Made by a program: the position numbers and the translations under genes | NCBI GenBank assembly: GCA_019417145.1 | Contig: DXVY01000102.1 | Location: 1 to 6,297 of the forward strand | Direction: 5' to 3' | Origin: Clostridiales bacterium | Lineage (GTDB): Bacteria > Bacillota > Clostridia > Oscillospirales > Acutalibacteraceae | Length of the DNA stretch: 6,297 nt | Shown: piece after piece, positions 5,407 through 6,297 of the stretch | Layout of the letters: every line of letters begins with the position of its first letter | How positions within the stretch are numbered: position 1 is the first letter of the stretch | The notes under the pieces: generated by a model | Seen by the model: the letters and a program-made list of their open reading frames with translations, nothing else | What the model was told of the DNA's origin: nothing | Database searches by the model: none

Positions 5407-6297
5407 TAAAATTCACTCTGCTCCTTTACCAGCGTAAGCAAATCATCAGCCTTGTGATCATTTTGGATAACCGCACGGATGGCACGCCAGATTTTTCGTT
5501 CCTTGATTTTGCTTCCCCGGAAATTGTCCAGCTTGCTGGACATGACCGCAGCGTACAGCTGATTGGCAGCATCTGCATCTCCGTCAAGATAGTCATAGAA
5601 AGCCCGCTTGGCAGCGCTTTCCCGGATACCGGAAGGGTATTCTGCATTGCTTTCCGGTTTATATACCTTCCTTGTCAGTTCTACAATCCGGCGCAGATAT
5701 TCCTCGTAATTGATCACATCATTCTTGCGTTTTTCAATGATTTCACGCAGGAGTGCCGACATCTTTTCATAGTACCTGGGGTTGCTTTGGGTCCTTTCAA
5801 CAACTTCCCTGCGGACATTGTTTTCGATGATCTCGGCAACCGCTTCCTGTTCTTTCGGCGTAGATGCCGGCATATCCTTCAGGGCGGAAATCCCGTTGTC
5901 TACCAGCAGCTCAACCAGTGTTGCGCCGCCAAAAGATGTCAGTACACGGCTGGGATCAGCCGATAGATAGGTGTCGATCAAGTGGCGCATATCGGGATCG
6001 TATTTCTTCAAATCCACATAATCGCCGCTGGCCAGCCGTACGTCATCCCGCACCCTGATGTAATAGGTGACCTCTTGCTCCAGCGCTTTGATCTGCTCCA
6101 CGGTATAATGGTATTTTCCCTGCAATTCTCCCGATACTTCGCCAAAGGCACGAAGGGCGGCGGCGGAGAGATGATAAAGCTGCTCCCGCTTGGGCATGTT
6201 TTCTTCCAGTTCATCCAGGTCAAACGCTTCGGTGTTCACCCCGCAGAAATAGTGGTAGTAGTCCACCATGTCTTTGGGCGGGGCAACAGGCTCACAC
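5406..6297 (-). CDS. hsdR: Type I restriction enzyme R subunit, C-terminal part (5' end outside window)
   Basis: This is the last 296 codons of a gene running off the right edge; the frame is open from base 6296 and reads CEPVAPPKD before the first visible Met at 6269. HsdR is the ATP-dependent DNA translocase and endonuclease subunit of type I restriction-modification complexes, normally around 1000 residues, with its nuclease and helicase motor in the N-terminal two thirds, not seen here. The visible part matches the all-helical C-terminal region that docks to the HsdM/HsdS methylase. Numbered from the first visible Met, it has KVYKPESNAEYPSGI (201-215), AKRAFYDYL (220-228), the family-typical block DNFRGSKIKERKIWRAIRAVI (248-268) and a final LVKEQSEF. 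The middle segment YEKMSALLREIIEKRKND (167-184) is also family-like. Its stop overlaps the metallopeptidase start. hsdM and hsdS would be expected beyond 6297. Family call is from recognition of this C-terminal pattern. Confidence 0.82.
   Translation of the reverse strand, partial: CEPVAPPKDMVDYYHYFCGVNTEAFDLDELEENMPKREQLYHLSAAALRAFGEVSGELQGKYHYTVEQIKALEQEVTYYIRVRDDVRLASGDYVDLKKYDPDMRHLIDTYLSADPSRVLTSFGGATLVELLVDNGISALKDMPASTPKEQEAVAEIIENNVRREVVERTQSNPRYYEKMSALLREIIEKRKNDVINYEEYLRRIVELTRKVYKPESNAEYPSGIRESAAKRAFYDYLDGDADAANQLYAAVMSSKLDNFRGSKIKERKIWRAIRAVIQNDHKADDLLTLVKEQSEF

Noticed and set aside
5454..5966. Plus-strand 170-codon frame opposite hsdR
   Set aside because: It is a shadow of the hsdR C-terminal region, whose conserved blocks are clear on the minus strand.

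Overview
The window looks like chromosomal DNA from an anaerobic Bacillota, most likely a gut-type clostridium of the Oscillospiraceae/Eubacteriales kind. This is an inference from a group-B-like monomeric [FeFe] hydrogenase, several small proteins whose family variants I associate with clostridia, strong AGGAGG-type ribosome binding sites, and a GC-rich left part next to an AT-richer right part. Both edges cut genes: the hydrogenase enters from the left, and a type I restriction subunit leaves to the right on the minus strand.

Layout. (1) About 1-1330: the 3' part of an iron-only hydrogenase with ferredoxin-type clusters, closed by an intrinsic terminator. (2) 1437-3353: a plus-strand run of accessory genes between two terminators. 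It holds a GNAT acetyltransferase fused in frame to a DUF5655 domain (with an intact internal ribosome binding site and ATG at the junction), a TIGR04076-like Cys-rich protein, a TfoX N-terminal-domain protein, and a short ORF that looks like the decayed start of a GyrI-like protein. (3) 3371-4409: a perfect-consensus promoter (TTGACA, 17 bp, TATAAT), then four 7-bp tandem repeats in the leader, then a two-gene operon encoding a bacterial GPP34 (GOLPH3/Vps74-like) protein and a small MerR-type DNA-binding protein. (4) 4410-4677: a gap without a convincing gene but with nested complementary segments, which I read as a candidate structured RNA, ending at a 13-bp perfect hairpin terminator shared by the converging genes. 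(5) 4678-6297, minus strand: the C-terminal part of a type I restriction HsdR subunit followed, with a 1-base TAGTG overlap, by a YgjP/DUF45 zinc metallopeptidase. This is the tail of a type I restriction-modification locus whose other genes would lie beyond 6297.

How the parts work together. The plus-strand accessory genes look like independent small functions sharing transcription. The GPP34-MerR pair is the most system-like unit: one strong promoter, candidate operator elements, a likely autoregulator, and a eukaryotic-type lipid-binding fold of unknown bacterial role. The minus-strand pair is a defence module, and the composition shift at about 4.65 kb suggests it was acquired separately. 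No CRISPR array, tRNA, rRNA, insertion sequence or attachment site was recognised.
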